Below the pieces are notes generated by a model. It saw nothing but the letters and a program-made list of their open reading frames with translations. It did no database searches and had not been told where the DNA came from. Made by a program: the position numbers and the translations under genes. Below are positions 1 to 5,871 of a stretch of DNA of 5,985 nucleotides, piece by piece (position 1 is the first letter of the stretch; every line of letters starts with the position of its first letter). Source of the stretch: a bacterium (GTDB lineage Bacteria > Krumholzibacteriota > Krumholzibacteria > LZORAL124-64-63); the NCBI GenBank assembly GCA_021767885.1, contig JAASSM010000136.1:1-5985 (forward strand), given 5' to 3'.

Positions 1-144
1 CCGCTCGGCCACCGGTTCGGTGGAGAAGACCACGGCGATCAGGGCGGCGCCCAGCAACAGGATCATCCCGCAGACGATCAGGGTCCGCCGCCGGCGGGGA
101 TGGCGGCCAGAGCCGCCCGGGCTGTGGGACGTCATGCGGTTCAC
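1..144 (-). CDS. RND/HlyD-type efflux membrane fusion protein (periplasmic adaptor), N-terminal fragment
   Basis: Only the first 48 codons are inside the window; the gene runs off the left edge. Visible are a short basic cytoplasmic tail (HPRRRR, about residues 14-19) and one hydrophobic segment (about residues 21-39), then the start of a periplasmic stretch (STEPVAE). This is the usual N-terminus of an inner-membrane-anchored adaptor of a tripartite pump. The fragment has no diagnostic domain, so the family call rests on the anchor and on the adjacent outer membrane factor. Start: I prefer GTG at 144, because GAGG (152-155) lies 7 nt upstream and overlaps the stop of the preceding gene. An in-frame ATG at 135 (45 codons) is possible, but its Shine-Dalgarno would be about 16 nt away. 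Only 4 nt separate it from the upstream gene, so the two are surely co-transcribed. The pump substrate cannot be read from this fragment. It could also be another single-anchor membrane protein. Confidence 0.7.
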   Translation of the reverse strand, partial: MNRMTSHSPGGSGRHPRRRRTLIVCGMILLLGAALIAVVFSTEPVAER

Positions 145-148
145 GGGA

Positions 149-155
149 TCACCTC
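149..155 (-). promoter_or_regulatory. Shine-Dalgarno GAGGTGA embedded in the upstream stop codon
   Basis: On the minus strand, GAGGTGA contains the TGA stop of the efflux lipoprotein gene. Its GAGG core lies 7 nt before the GTG proposed as the adaptor start. This favours GTG (144) over the later ATG (135) and implies translational coupling of the two genes. Confidence 0.55.
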
Positions 156-1636
156 GGGCGCTCGGCGGTGGCTGGCGAGGTCGCGGGGACCTTCGCGGTG
201 GACGCGGCGGCCCCAGCCGCCGCGGCGGCGTGGCGTCCGGCGATCTCGCGATCGGTGTCGAAGCCGCCCGCCAGGGCACGGTAGAGAGCGATGCGGTCCT
301 CCAGCAGCGTGAGGCGGGCCGCGAGCAGGTCGCGCTCGAGCTGCTGCCGGTCCGCCTGCGCGGTCAGGACGTCGAGGAAGTCGGTCATGCCGTTGAAGTA
401 CTCCAGGCGCAGCCGGCGGTCGGTCTCCTCGGCGAACGCCAGCTGGGCCTGCAGGCTGGCGAGGCGCTCGCGACCGGTCCGCTCGCGCAGCAGCGCATCC
501 TCCACCTCGGCGATGGCCAGCAGGACCGCCTGGCCATACTGCTGCAGGCGCTGCTGCTTGCGGGCCTCGGCCCCGTCCACCGCCGCGCTCAGCTCGCCGC
601 CCCGGAAGATGGGCGCCAGGAGATTGCCGGCCAGGGAGCGGAACCAGTCGCCGAAGAGCTGGTCGGCGCCCGCATCGGTGGTCGTCACCGAGGCGGTCAG
701 CGACAGTCGCGGATACCGGTCGGCCACGGCCGCCGCCAGGTCGCGATCGGCGGCCTGGAGCTCCAGGTAGGCGCGCTGGACGTCCGGCCGGCGCTGGATC
801 AGCTCGGCCGGGACGCCCGTCCGCGGCAATGGCGGCAACGCCGGCAACTCGCCGGCTGGCAGGTCGGCCAGCGCCCGCGGCGCCAGGCCCAGCAGCACGG
901 CGAGGCGGTGGCGGAGCACCCCCGCCCGGGCGGTCACCGCCAGCGCCCGTTCCCTGGTCGACTCCAGCAGCCGCTCCTGGCGCAGGATGTCGGGACGCCG
1001 TACCAGACCGGTTCCGAAGCGGTTGCGGAGCAGCTCGAGCGCCCTGGCGTTGGTGGCCCGTTGCCGGTCCAGCAGGTCGGCGGCCGCCTGCGCTTCCACC
1101 AGCCGGTACCAGGTCGCCGTGACCTCGGCGGAGAGCGTCAGCGCCGTGGCCCGGTAATCGGCGAGCGTGGCGCCGGCGCGCAGTTCCTCGGCCCGGTTCC
1201 GTGCGGCGATCCGCCCCCACAGGTCCACCTCGTAACCGGCCACCAGTCCCAGCTCCACGGTGCCGTCCGGATCCGCGGACGGCCGCACGACCTGCCCGTC
1301 GGCGAGGACGGAGAGGTCCGGCCAGCGCCCGGCGCCGGCGGCCCGGGCCACCGCCCGGGCCTCCCGCAGCCGCTCCCCGGCCGTGGCCAGATCCAGGTTC
1401 CGGTCCAGCGCGGTGCTGACCAGCGAGTCCAGCTGCGCATCGGCGAGCTGGCGCCACCAGCGCTCCGCGGCGGCGACGTCGCCCACGACGGTGAACGCGT
1501 CCGGCGGCGCCACCGGCGGCGCGTACTGTCGCGGTCGCGAGGCGCAGCCGATCAGCCCGGACAGCAGCAGGGCCGCCAGCGCGGCCAGCAGCAGCGCCGG
1601 GACGGGTCGGCAGCGGGGTCCATTCGCGGGCAGCAT
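149..1636 (-). CDS. Outer membrane efflux lipoprotein, OprM/NodT family (TolC superfamily)
   Basis: A 495-residue outer membrane channel of a tripartite efflux system; the length is typical of the family. It has a lipoprotein signal: basic start, hydrophobic core at residues 12-30, and a lipobox LIGC with the lipidated Cys at 31. Two OEP repeats follow, at about 64-250 and 275-458. Family motifs seen are YEVDLWGR (135-142), LIQRRPDV (279-286), PIFRGG (342-347), a FNGMTDFLDVLTAQ-type stretch (414-427) and ALAGGF (454-459). Known family role: a trimer forming an outer-membrane beta-barrel and periplasmic alpha-barrel that docks to an adaptor. The adaptor gene follows after 4 nt. I chose ATG at 1636 because the signal peptide begins just after it and AGGAG (1650-1654) lies upstream, although at a long 13-nt spacing. 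An in-frame upstream start at 1717 would add an Arg-rich leader that spoils the signal. After ALAGGF there is a 36-residue Ala/Thr/Pro-rich tail, probably disordered and periplasmic. The substrate is unknown. Confidence 0.93.
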   Translation of the reverse strand: MLPANGPRCRPVPALLLAALAALLLSGLIGCASRPRQYAPPVAPPDAFTVVGDVAAAERWWRQLADAQLDSLVSTALDRNLDLATAGERLREARAVARAAGAGRWPDLSVLADGQVVRPSADPDGTVELGLVAGYEVDLWGRIAARNRAEELRAGATLADYRATALTLSAEVTATWYRLVEAQAAADLLDRQRATNARALELLRNRFGTGLVRRPDILRQERLLESTRERALAVTARAGVLRHRLAVLLGLAPRALADLPAGELPALPPLPRTGVPAELIQRRPDVQRAYLELQAADRDLAAAVADRYPRLSLTASVTTTDAGADQLFGDWFRSLAGNLLAPIFRGGELSAAVDGAEARKQQRLQQYGQAVLLAIAEVEDALLRERTGRERLASLQAQLAFAEETDRRLRLEYFNGMTDFLDVLTAQADRQQLERDLLAARLTLLEDRIALYRALAGGFDTDREIAGRHAAAAAGAAASTAKVPATSPATAERPR

Positions 1637-1686
1637 GGCGCGGGGCGCTCTCCTGGCGTCGTGGCGTCGGTCGCGTGGTGGCACGT

Positions 1687-1718
1687 GGTGGCGCCGGCGG
1701 CGATCGCCGCCGACCACC
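1687..1718. repeat. Dyad symmetry: 18-bp perfect palindrome flanked by GGTGG/CCACC
   Basis: The palindrome CGGCGGCGATCGCCGCCG occupies 1695-1712. Outside it, GGTGG (1687-1691) and CCACC (1714-1718) form a second arm pair, with 3 and 1 unpaired bases between. It sits 51 bp upstream of the efflux lipoprotein start and 55 bp downstream of the ZIP gene. No T-run follows on either strand, so it is not a standard intrinsic terminator. It could be an operator or a processing/stabilising hairpin. In such GC-rich DNA, chance palindromes are common, so function is inferred only. Confidence 0.4.
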
Positions 1719-1750
1719 CAATCTTCTGTCGCTCCGGAGAATCCGCCACA

Positions 1751-1767
1751 CCGTCGGGCGGCGACGG
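1751..1767 (-). other. Hairpin just downstream of the ZIP transporter gene
   Basis: CCGTCG (1751-1756) pairs with CGACGG (1762-1767) around a 5-nt loop, beginning 5 nt after the stop of the ZIP gene (minus strand). There is no U-tract, so it is at best a weak or Rho-assisted pause or a 3'-end stabiliser. The rest of 1637-1772 shows no convincing sigma-70 promoter for the efflux genes. Confidence 0.3.
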
Positions 1768-1772
1768 GGCCT

Positions 1773-2594
1773 TCAGCCCAGCGCCACGTCCAGGGTCATC
1801 ATCACCAGGAACCCCAGGATGGCGCCCATGGTGGCCGCGTCCGCGTTGCCGCCGGTCTGCGACTCGGGGATGGCCTCCTCCACCACCACGAAGATCATGG
1901 CCCCCGCGGCGAAGGCCAGGGCGTAGGGCAGGATCGACCGCGCCGTCAGCGCCGCCACGGCGCCGATCACGCCGGCCACCGGCTCGGCCATGCCCGAGAG
2001 CTGGCCATAGAAGAAGGCGCGGCGCCGCGACACGCCCTCGCGGCGGATGGGGAAGGAGACCGCCGCGCCCTCGGGGAAGTTCTGCAGACCGATGCCCATG
2101 GCCAGCGCCACCGCCGCCCCCAGCGAGGCTTCCGGCAGGCCGGCTGCCGCCGCACCGAAGGCCACGCCCACCGCCAGCCCCTCGGGGAAGTTGTGCAGCG
2201 TGATGGCCAGCACCAGCAGGGTGGTCTTGCGCAGCCGCGTCTTGACACCCTCGGCCGCGCTCACGTCGGCGAACAGATGCAGGTGCGGCAGGAGATGATC
2301 GGCCACGCGCAGCACCACGGCCCCGGCCAGGAAGCCCACCACCGCCGGCAGCCAGGGGATCATGCCCTGCGCCTCGGCCATGGCGATGGCCGGCGCCAGC
2401 AGGGACCAGAAGCTGGCCGCGATCATCACCCCCGCCGCGAAGCCCAGCATCACGTCCATGGTCTTGCGCTCGATGGCCCGGACGAGGAAGACGGTGGCCG
2501 CGCCCAGGGCCGTGACCGCCCAGGTGAACAGGGTGGCCAGGAAGGCCTGCAGGACGGGGTCGGACGCCCGGAACCAGTCGACGATCGCGGACAC
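1773..2594 (-). CDS. ZIP-family divalent metal transporter (GufA-like)
   Basis: A 273-residue inner membrane protein of the ZIP family (zinc/iron-type divalent cation uptake). About eight hydrophobic segments are visible, near residues 17-38, 48-71, 80-97, 124-146, 155-178, 193-216, 223-241 and 254-272. Signature metal-site motifs are present: HNFPEG at 134-139 in TM4 and QNFPEG at 171-176 in TM5. A Glu in GQLSGMAEP (Glu204) sits where a further TM6 ligand is expected. The TM3-TM4 loop has a small His cluster (HLLPHLH, 100-106), matching the variable metal-sensing loop of ZIPs. The Gln-type TM5 motif is the GufA/ZIP11-like form rather than the HNIPEG-type form of ZupT-like members. Start is GTG at 2594, with GGGAG 9 nt upstream and only 3 bp after the dehydrogenase stop, so the two genes are co-transcribed. 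Zn2+ is the most likely substrate but Fe, Mn, Cd or Co are possible. No metal-regulator site is recognisable. Confidence 0.93.
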   Translation of the reverse strand: MSAIVDWFRASDPVLQAFLATLFTWAVTALGAATVFLVRAIERKTMDVMLGFAAGVMIAASFWSLLAPAIAMAEAQGMIPWLPAVVGFLAGAVVLRVADHLLPHLHLFADVSAAEGVKTRLRKTTLLVLAITLHNFPEGLAVGVAFGAAAAGLPEASLGAAVALAMGIGLQNFPEGAAVSFPIRREGVSRRRAFFYGQLSGMAEPVAGVIGAVAALTARSILPYALAFAAGAMIFVVVEEAIPESQTGGNADAATMGAILGFLVMMTLDVALG

Positions 2595-2597
2595 CGC

Positions 2598-3455
2598 TCA
2601 CCGCTCCCGCGAGAAGAGGTCGGCGATGGCCGCGAAATCCTCGTCACGCCGTCCGGCGGCGATCAGGCGCATGTACTGCTCCTTGACCACGCCGGCGAGG
2701 TGCTGGGGGCGCTCCAGCTCGCGGGCGAGGTCCTGCAGGCAGTGCAGGTCCTTGGCGATCATGCCCACCGAGAAGTGGGGCGACCAGTCGCGGTCCTGGA
2801 GCTTCTGGCGCTTGGCGTCCAGCACCAGCGACTTGCCGCCACCCTCGGCCAGGACCGCGAGCGCCTGCTCGCGGGAGATCCCCGCGGCCTCGGCCGTGGC
2901 CAGTGCCTCGCCCACCACCGCCATGATGGTGCCCAGGCAGAGGTTGTTGACCAGCTTCATGCGCGTGGCCTGCCCCGGCGCGCCCAGTTCGTGGATGCTG
3001 GCGGTCAACGGCTCCAGGTACGCGCGCGCGGCCTCGATGTCCGGCGGCTCGCCGCTGACCATGGCCACCAGCTTGCCCGCCAGCGCCGGCGCCACGCTGC
3101 CGGCCACCGGCGCCTCGACGTAGCGCGCGCCCTTCTGGCGGCAGAGCTGATGGAAGAGCTGCACCGGCGCGTGGTGGTTGGTGGTCAGGTCGATGATCAG
3201 CTTGCCCGCACACTCGCCGGCCAGCAGGCCCTCGCGGCCACGCAGCACCACCTCCACGGCGTCGCTGTCGGCCAGGCACATCAGCACCACGTCCTGGCCA
3301 TCGATCAGTGCGGTCGGGCTCGCGGCCATGGGCAGGCCCAGCGCCTCGGCCCGGGCGGCGGTCCGGTTCCAGACGGTCAACGTGACGCCCTGCTCCTGCA
3401 GTCGCGTCGCCATGGCGCGGCCCAGGTTGCCCAGACCGATGAATCCGGCACGCAT
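2598..3455 (-). CDS. NAD(P)-dependent beta-hydroxyacid dehydrogenase (3-hydroxyisobutyrate dehydrogenase/GLYR-like)
   Basis: A 285-residue cytoplasmic oxidoreductase, the normal length for this 6-phosphogluconate-dehydrogenase-like family (3-hydroxyisobutyrate, tartronate semialdehyde and glyoxylate/succinic semialdehyde reductases). The N-terminal Rossmann domain opens with GFIGLGNLG (4-12, GxGxxG). After the second strand comes VWNRT (28-32); an Arg there, instead of the Asp of NAD-specific members, suggests NADP(H). EAPVAGS (114-120) is the substrate-binding loop, and MKLVNN (166-171) carries the catalytic Lys167. The C-terminal all-helical domain includes the conserved AKDL (234-237). ATG at 3455 is chosen because AGGAG lies about 6-7 nt upstream and the Rossmann strand follows directly; a longer frame from 3524 would add an unrelated Arg/Pro-rich leader. 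It heads the unit with the ZIP transporter. The exact substrate cannot be decided from sequence; aldehyde detoxification or valine breakdown are candidates, and no other valine-pathway gene is nearby. Confidence 0.93.
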   Translation of the reverse strand: MRAGFIGLGNLGRAMATRLQEQGVTLTVWNRTAARAEALGLPMAASPTALIDGQDVVLMCLADSDAVEVVLRGREGLLAGECAGKLIIDLTTNHHAPVQLFHQLCRQKGARYVEAPVAGSVAPALAGKLVAMVSGEPPDIEAARAYLEPLTASIHELGAPGQATRMKLVNNLCLGTIMAVVGEALATAEAAGISREQALAVLAEGGGKSLVLDAKRQKLQDRDWSPHFSVGMIAKDLHCLQDLARELERPQHLAGVVKEQYMRLIAAGRRDEDFAAIADLFSRER

Positions 3456-3480
3456 GACAGGTCTCCTTCCGGTGGGATGC

Positions 3481-3532
3481 GACGGTGGTTCCCGGCGGAG
3501 TCTAGCCCACCGCCGGCGCGGCAACCACCATC
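3481..3532. repeat. Nested inverted repeat in the divergent promoter region
   Basis: The outer arms GACGGTGGTT (3481-3490) and AACCACCATC (3523-3532) are complementary at 9 of 10 positions. Inside, CCGGCGG (3492-3498) and CCGCCGG (3510-3516) pair perfectly around an 11-nt loop. That loop contains AGTCTA, the reverse complement of the best leftward -10 candidate. It starts 26 bp upstream of the dehydrogenase ATG. It could be an operator or, if transcribed, a leader hairpin; it is not a terminator because it lies between divergent genes. Confidence 0.45.
3499..3504 (-). promoter_or_regulatory. Weak -10 candidate for the dehydrogenase-ZIP unit
   Basis: TAGACT on the minus strand matches 4 of 6 positions of the sigma-70 -10 and lies 43 bp from the dehydrogenase ATG. 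No good -35 is found at 16-18 bp; TTGCCG lies only 14 bp upstream. The promoter may need an activator or use another sigma factor. Confidence 0.25.
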
Positions 3533-3547
3533 GGGAAGGCCTCCGGA

Positions 3548-3576
3548 TTGCTCGTGGGATGCCTCTCTGCTAGCAT
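3548..3576 (+). promoter_or_regulatory. Sigma-70-type promoter with extended -10 for the DUF2007-like gene
   Basis: TTGCTC (3548-3553) and TAGCAT (3571-3576) are separated by exactly 17 bp. TG one base before the -10 (3568-3569) gives an extended -10 element. Expected transcription start is near 3583, leaving a 5' leader of about 47 nt before the ATG at 3630. Confidence 0.5.
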
Positions 3577-3581
3577 CGGGT

Positions 3582-3604
3582 CCGGTGGCCACCCCCGCCA
3601 CCGG
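3582..3604 (+). other. 8-bp hairpin at the 5' end of the DUF2007-like transcript
   Basis: CCGGTGGC (3582-3589) pairs perfectly with GCCACCGG (3597-3604) around a 7-nt C-rich loop. It begins at about the predicted transcription start and ends 15 nt before the Shine-Dalgarno GGGAG (3619-3623). It may protect the mRNA 5' end, or act as an operator at the DNA level. Confidence 0.4.
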
Positions 3605-3629
3605 CGGAGACCATCACCGGGAGCGCCGT

Positions 3630-4268
3630 ATGAGCGATTCGCCAGCCAGCGTGGTCATCTACCGGGGTCCGGACGAGCTGCAGGCGGAACTGATCCGCGC
3701 CGCCCTCGAGAGCGCCGGGGTCACCGTCCGCGTGTACGGCCTGCGCCGCGGCGCCAGCATCGGCGCCGGCGAGCAGGTGGTGGACGTGCGGGTGGTGGTG
3801 CCGGCCACGCAGCGGGAACGCGCCCGGCGCGCCCTGGAGGACCTCACCGAGGCCGCCGAGCTGGCCGACGCCGTCACCGACGCCACCGATCCCGCGGCTG
3901 CCGGTACCCCGCCGACCGCGCTGCGACCGCGCCGCCGCCTCTTCGCCGCGGTGGCCACCTTCATCGCTCCGGGCCTGGGCCAGGTCTACGCCCAGCACCA
4001 GGCCAGCGGCGGCCTGCTCCTCGCCGCGTCCGTGCTGGCCCTGTCGCGTTCCTACCTGGGCATGGCCAGCGGCTCGCTCGCCCACGGCCGCGCCTTCCTC
4101 GCCACCCTGGTGGTCGCATGGGTGGTGGATCTGACCCTCTCCCAGCGGGCCATCACGGCCCGGCGGGCGGGACGACCCCACCCCGAGGCGACCGCGCAGC
4201 TCGGAGCCGGCGCCCTGCAGGCCGCCCTCGTGCTGGGCATCGCCTGGATCCTGATCAGCGCCGCGTGA
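3630..4268 (+). CDS. DUF2007-like domain protein with C-terminal membrane domain
   Basis: A 212-residue protein in two parts. Residues about 6-72 (VVIYRGPDELQAELIRAALES to the Arg-rich helix near 62-70) look like the small ferredoxin-like DUF2007 domain, a putative signal-transducing domain of unknown ligand. An Ala/Thr/Pro linker (about 80-100) leads to a membrane part beginning RRRLFAAV. Hydrophobic segments are at about 104-119, 127-140, 153-171 and 193-212. The motif FIAPGLGQVYAQ (111-122) recalls the PGLGQxY turn of small TM2-like membrane modules. The N-terminal domain would face the cytoplasm (inferred from the Arg cluster at 101-103). ATG at 3630 has GGGAG 6 nt upstream and a promoter with 17-bp spacing. 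It is transcribed divergently from the dehydrogenase and its last 14 bp overlap, tail to tail, the epimerase-like gene. Function is unknown. The domain call is by eye and the second half could belong to an unnamed family. Confidence 0.85.
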   Translation: MSDSPASVVIYRGPDELQAELIRAALESAGVTVRVYGLRRGASIGAGEQVVDVRVVVPATQRERARRALEDLTEAAELADAVTDATDPAAAGTPPTALRPRRRLFAAVATFIAPGLGQVYAQHQASGGLLLAASVLALSRSYLGMASGSLAHGRAFLATLVVAWVVDLTLSQRAITARRAGRPHPEATAQLGAGALQAALVLGIAWILISAA

Positions 4269-5802
4269 ACGTGGCCTCGACCACCGGCTCTCCCGTGGAC
4301 GTGGTGCCCACGGTCCGTCGCTGCACGTGCAGGTCAGCCCCGTGGTGGAAGACATGGGCGTGCAGCGGGTGCTCCGGTGAGACGGGCGCGTAGTGCAGGC
4401 GCCAGGGCTCGTCGCGGAGCAGGCTCGTGGTGATGTAGCCCACCAGGGCGTGCTCGGCCGCATGGTAGCCGTTCATCCAGTGATGCGCCCGCGGCGCGTC
4501 CCGCGCGCCGGGGTAAGGCAGCACCGCCCCGCTGGCCGGATCCACCATGGCCGCGAACCAGGTCGGCCCGGTGCGCGCCAGGGCGACGGTCCAGCGGGGA
4601 TCCTCCAGCGCCAGGGTCGCCGCGGCCTGGTCGAGCTCGCACCACTCCCACCAGGCGATGCCGTCGCCGTCGGGGCGGTTGGACCAGACCCAGTACCAGC
4701 CCCCCGGATCGGCCGCCGCCATCATGACCGGCCGCTGCCAGTCCGGGGTGATGTCCACGTGCCGCCGCACGAGCGCATCCTCCAGCACGTCGGCCAGCCC
4801 GGCGCGAGCGCGCTGGACCCAGCCGTCCTCCCCCAGCAGCCGGCCCGAGAGCACGAGCATCCAGTAGGCCTTGGCGGTGTGGCCGAAGTCGTTGTGGCGC
4901 TGCCCCCAGAGGCGCCCGGCCGGCTCGTGGAGATAGCCGAAGAAGCGGTGGCGCTCCGGGTCGTGGAAGTCCCGCCAGAGGACCTCGCCCAGGCGCCGCA
5001 GGTCCGCCTCCCACTGCACGCGCTGATCGCCGCCGAGCAGGGGCGTCAGCAGCAGCAGATAGGCGTTGATCTGGTCGAGCTGCGAGACCAGCTCGCGCCG
5101 CGTCTCGTGTTCCGCGCCCTCCGTGGCCCGCGCCCAGCGGAGCATCCGCAGATCGTCCGACCAGTACGCGCCGAAGATGTGGTCCTTGACCGACTGGACG
5201 AATTCCAGCAACGCGGGGTCGCCGGTGAGGTAGTAGAGCAGGCCCGGCCCGAGCAGCGCGTAGGCCAGGCTCTGCGTGCTGCGGGCCGCCGGATCGGGGT
5301 CCGGCCGCGGCGCCACGGAGAAGGCCGCCCCGGCTGCGCCCGCGGGCTCGGCCAGCCAGGTGACCACCGAGCCGGTGCGCCGGTCCCAGGCGGTCTCCAT
5401 GATCCAGCGCGCCCCGGCACGGGCCAGCGCGAGGGCCTCGCCATCGCCCGTCAGGTGGAAGATGACGCCGTAGGTGTAGACCTGGCGCGAGACCATGCGC
5501 ACGTAACGGCGTCCGATCTCCGGCGCGATCCACTCCGGCGCCCGCGCCATGCTGGTGCAGGCCGCCGACGGCTCCCAGACGCAGCCATCCGGGCCGATGA
5601 ACGTGGGGAAAGCGCCCACCGGATCGCCGTGGTAGCGCGGGTCGAGCCAGAAGCGGGCGAGGTCGTCCTCCGCATGGGCCAGCCACCAGGACGGGGGCGT
5701 CAGTTCGGGCGTGGCATCGGCATGGGCGGCCGGCCCGCCGGCCGCCCCGGGGGCCAGCACGACGGTCGCCAGCAGGATGCTCACCGTGATCCGCGACACC
5801 AT
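4255..5802 (-). CDS. Secreted AGE-like (N-acylglucosamine 2-epimerase superfamily) (alpha/alpha)6-barrel protein
   Basis: A 515-residue exported protein. It has a Sec signal peptide: basic start, hydrophobic core at about 5-20, and probable cleavage after AHA (residue 28). There is no lipobox Cys. The mature part is rich in Trp/Tyr/His and helical throughout, with features of AGE-family epimerases/isomerases: FGHTAKAYWML (306-316) resembles the catalytic GHxxExxWLL helix, WWEWCELDQAAATLAL (384-399) the WWxQxExxxAL helix, and HHWMNGYHAAEHAL (440-453) the WKxxYHxxRA helix. The two candidate catalytic His are 308 and 447. The usual Glu three residues after the first His appears replaced by Lys311. 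ATG at 5802 has AGGAG 5 nt upstream. Known AGE enzymes are mostly cytoplasmic and about 400 residues; this one is longer and periplasmic or secreted. No sugar-metabolism genes are adjacent. It could be a sugar epimerase, a glycoside hydrolase/lyase of similar fold, or a non-catalytic binder; the exact reaction is not assignable. Confidence 0.88.
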   Translation of the reverse strand: MVSRITVSILLATVVLAPGAAGGPAAHADATPELTPPSWWLAHAEDDLARFWLDPRYHGDPVGAFPTFIGPDGCVWEPSAACTSMARAPEWIAPEIGRRYVRMVSRQVYTYGVIFHLTGDGEALALARAGARWIMETAWDRRTGSVVTWLAEPAGAAGAAFSVAPRPDPDPAARSTQSLAYALLGPGLLYYLTGDPALLEFVQSVKDHIFGAYWSDDLRMLRWARATEGAEHETRRELVSQLDQINAYLLLLTPLLGGDQRVQWEADLRRLGEVLWRDFHDPERHRFFGYLHEPAGRLWGQRHNDFGHTAKAYWMLVLSGRLLGEDGWVQRARAGLADVLEDALVRRHVDITPDWQRPVMMAAADPGGWYWVWSNRPDGDGIAWWEWCELDQAAATLALEDPRWTVALARTGPTWFAAMVDPASGAVLPYPGARDAPRAHHWMNGYHAAEHALVGYITTSLLRDEPWRLHYAPVSPEHPLHAHVFHHGADLHVQRRTVGTTSTGEPVVEATFTRR

Positions 5803-5871
5803 GACCGCTCCTCTCGCTCACCGGGTCCGCCGGCGGCCGACCCCGTCGGTGGCCGAACACGTCCTGCGGCC

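Noticed and set aside
141..1751. 536-codon minus-strand frame overlapping the efflux lipoprotein in another phase
   Set aside because: It is Arg/Gly/Ala-rich with no lipobox or OEP motifs; the accepted frame has all of these.
1637..1772. Possible intrinsic terminator and promoter between the ZIP gene and the efflux genes
   Set aside because: Two hairpins are present but no U-tract follows either, and no -35/-10 pair with good spacing is found on the minus strand. I list the hairpins but do not call a terminator or promoter.
20..2203. 727-codon open frame on the plus strand, antisense to the efflux and ZIP genes
   Set aside because: Its translation is low-complexity Arg/Gly/Pro/Gln-rich with no family motif, and it lies opposite two clear genes. 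Such frames are expected opposite GC-rich coding DNA.
1260..3629. Long plus-strand frame continuing in phase into the DUF2007-like gene, which would make a 1002-residue protein
   Set aside because: The part before 3630 is antisense to the efflux, ZIP and dehydrogenase genes and has His/Arg/Gln-rich noise composition. The promoter at 3548-3576 and the ribosome site at 3619-3623 support the ATG at 3630.
4334..5860. 508-codon minus-strand frame overlapping the epimerase-like gene
   Set aside because: An out-of-phase shadow with low-complexity Arg/Ala/Gly composition and no signal peptide or fold motifs.
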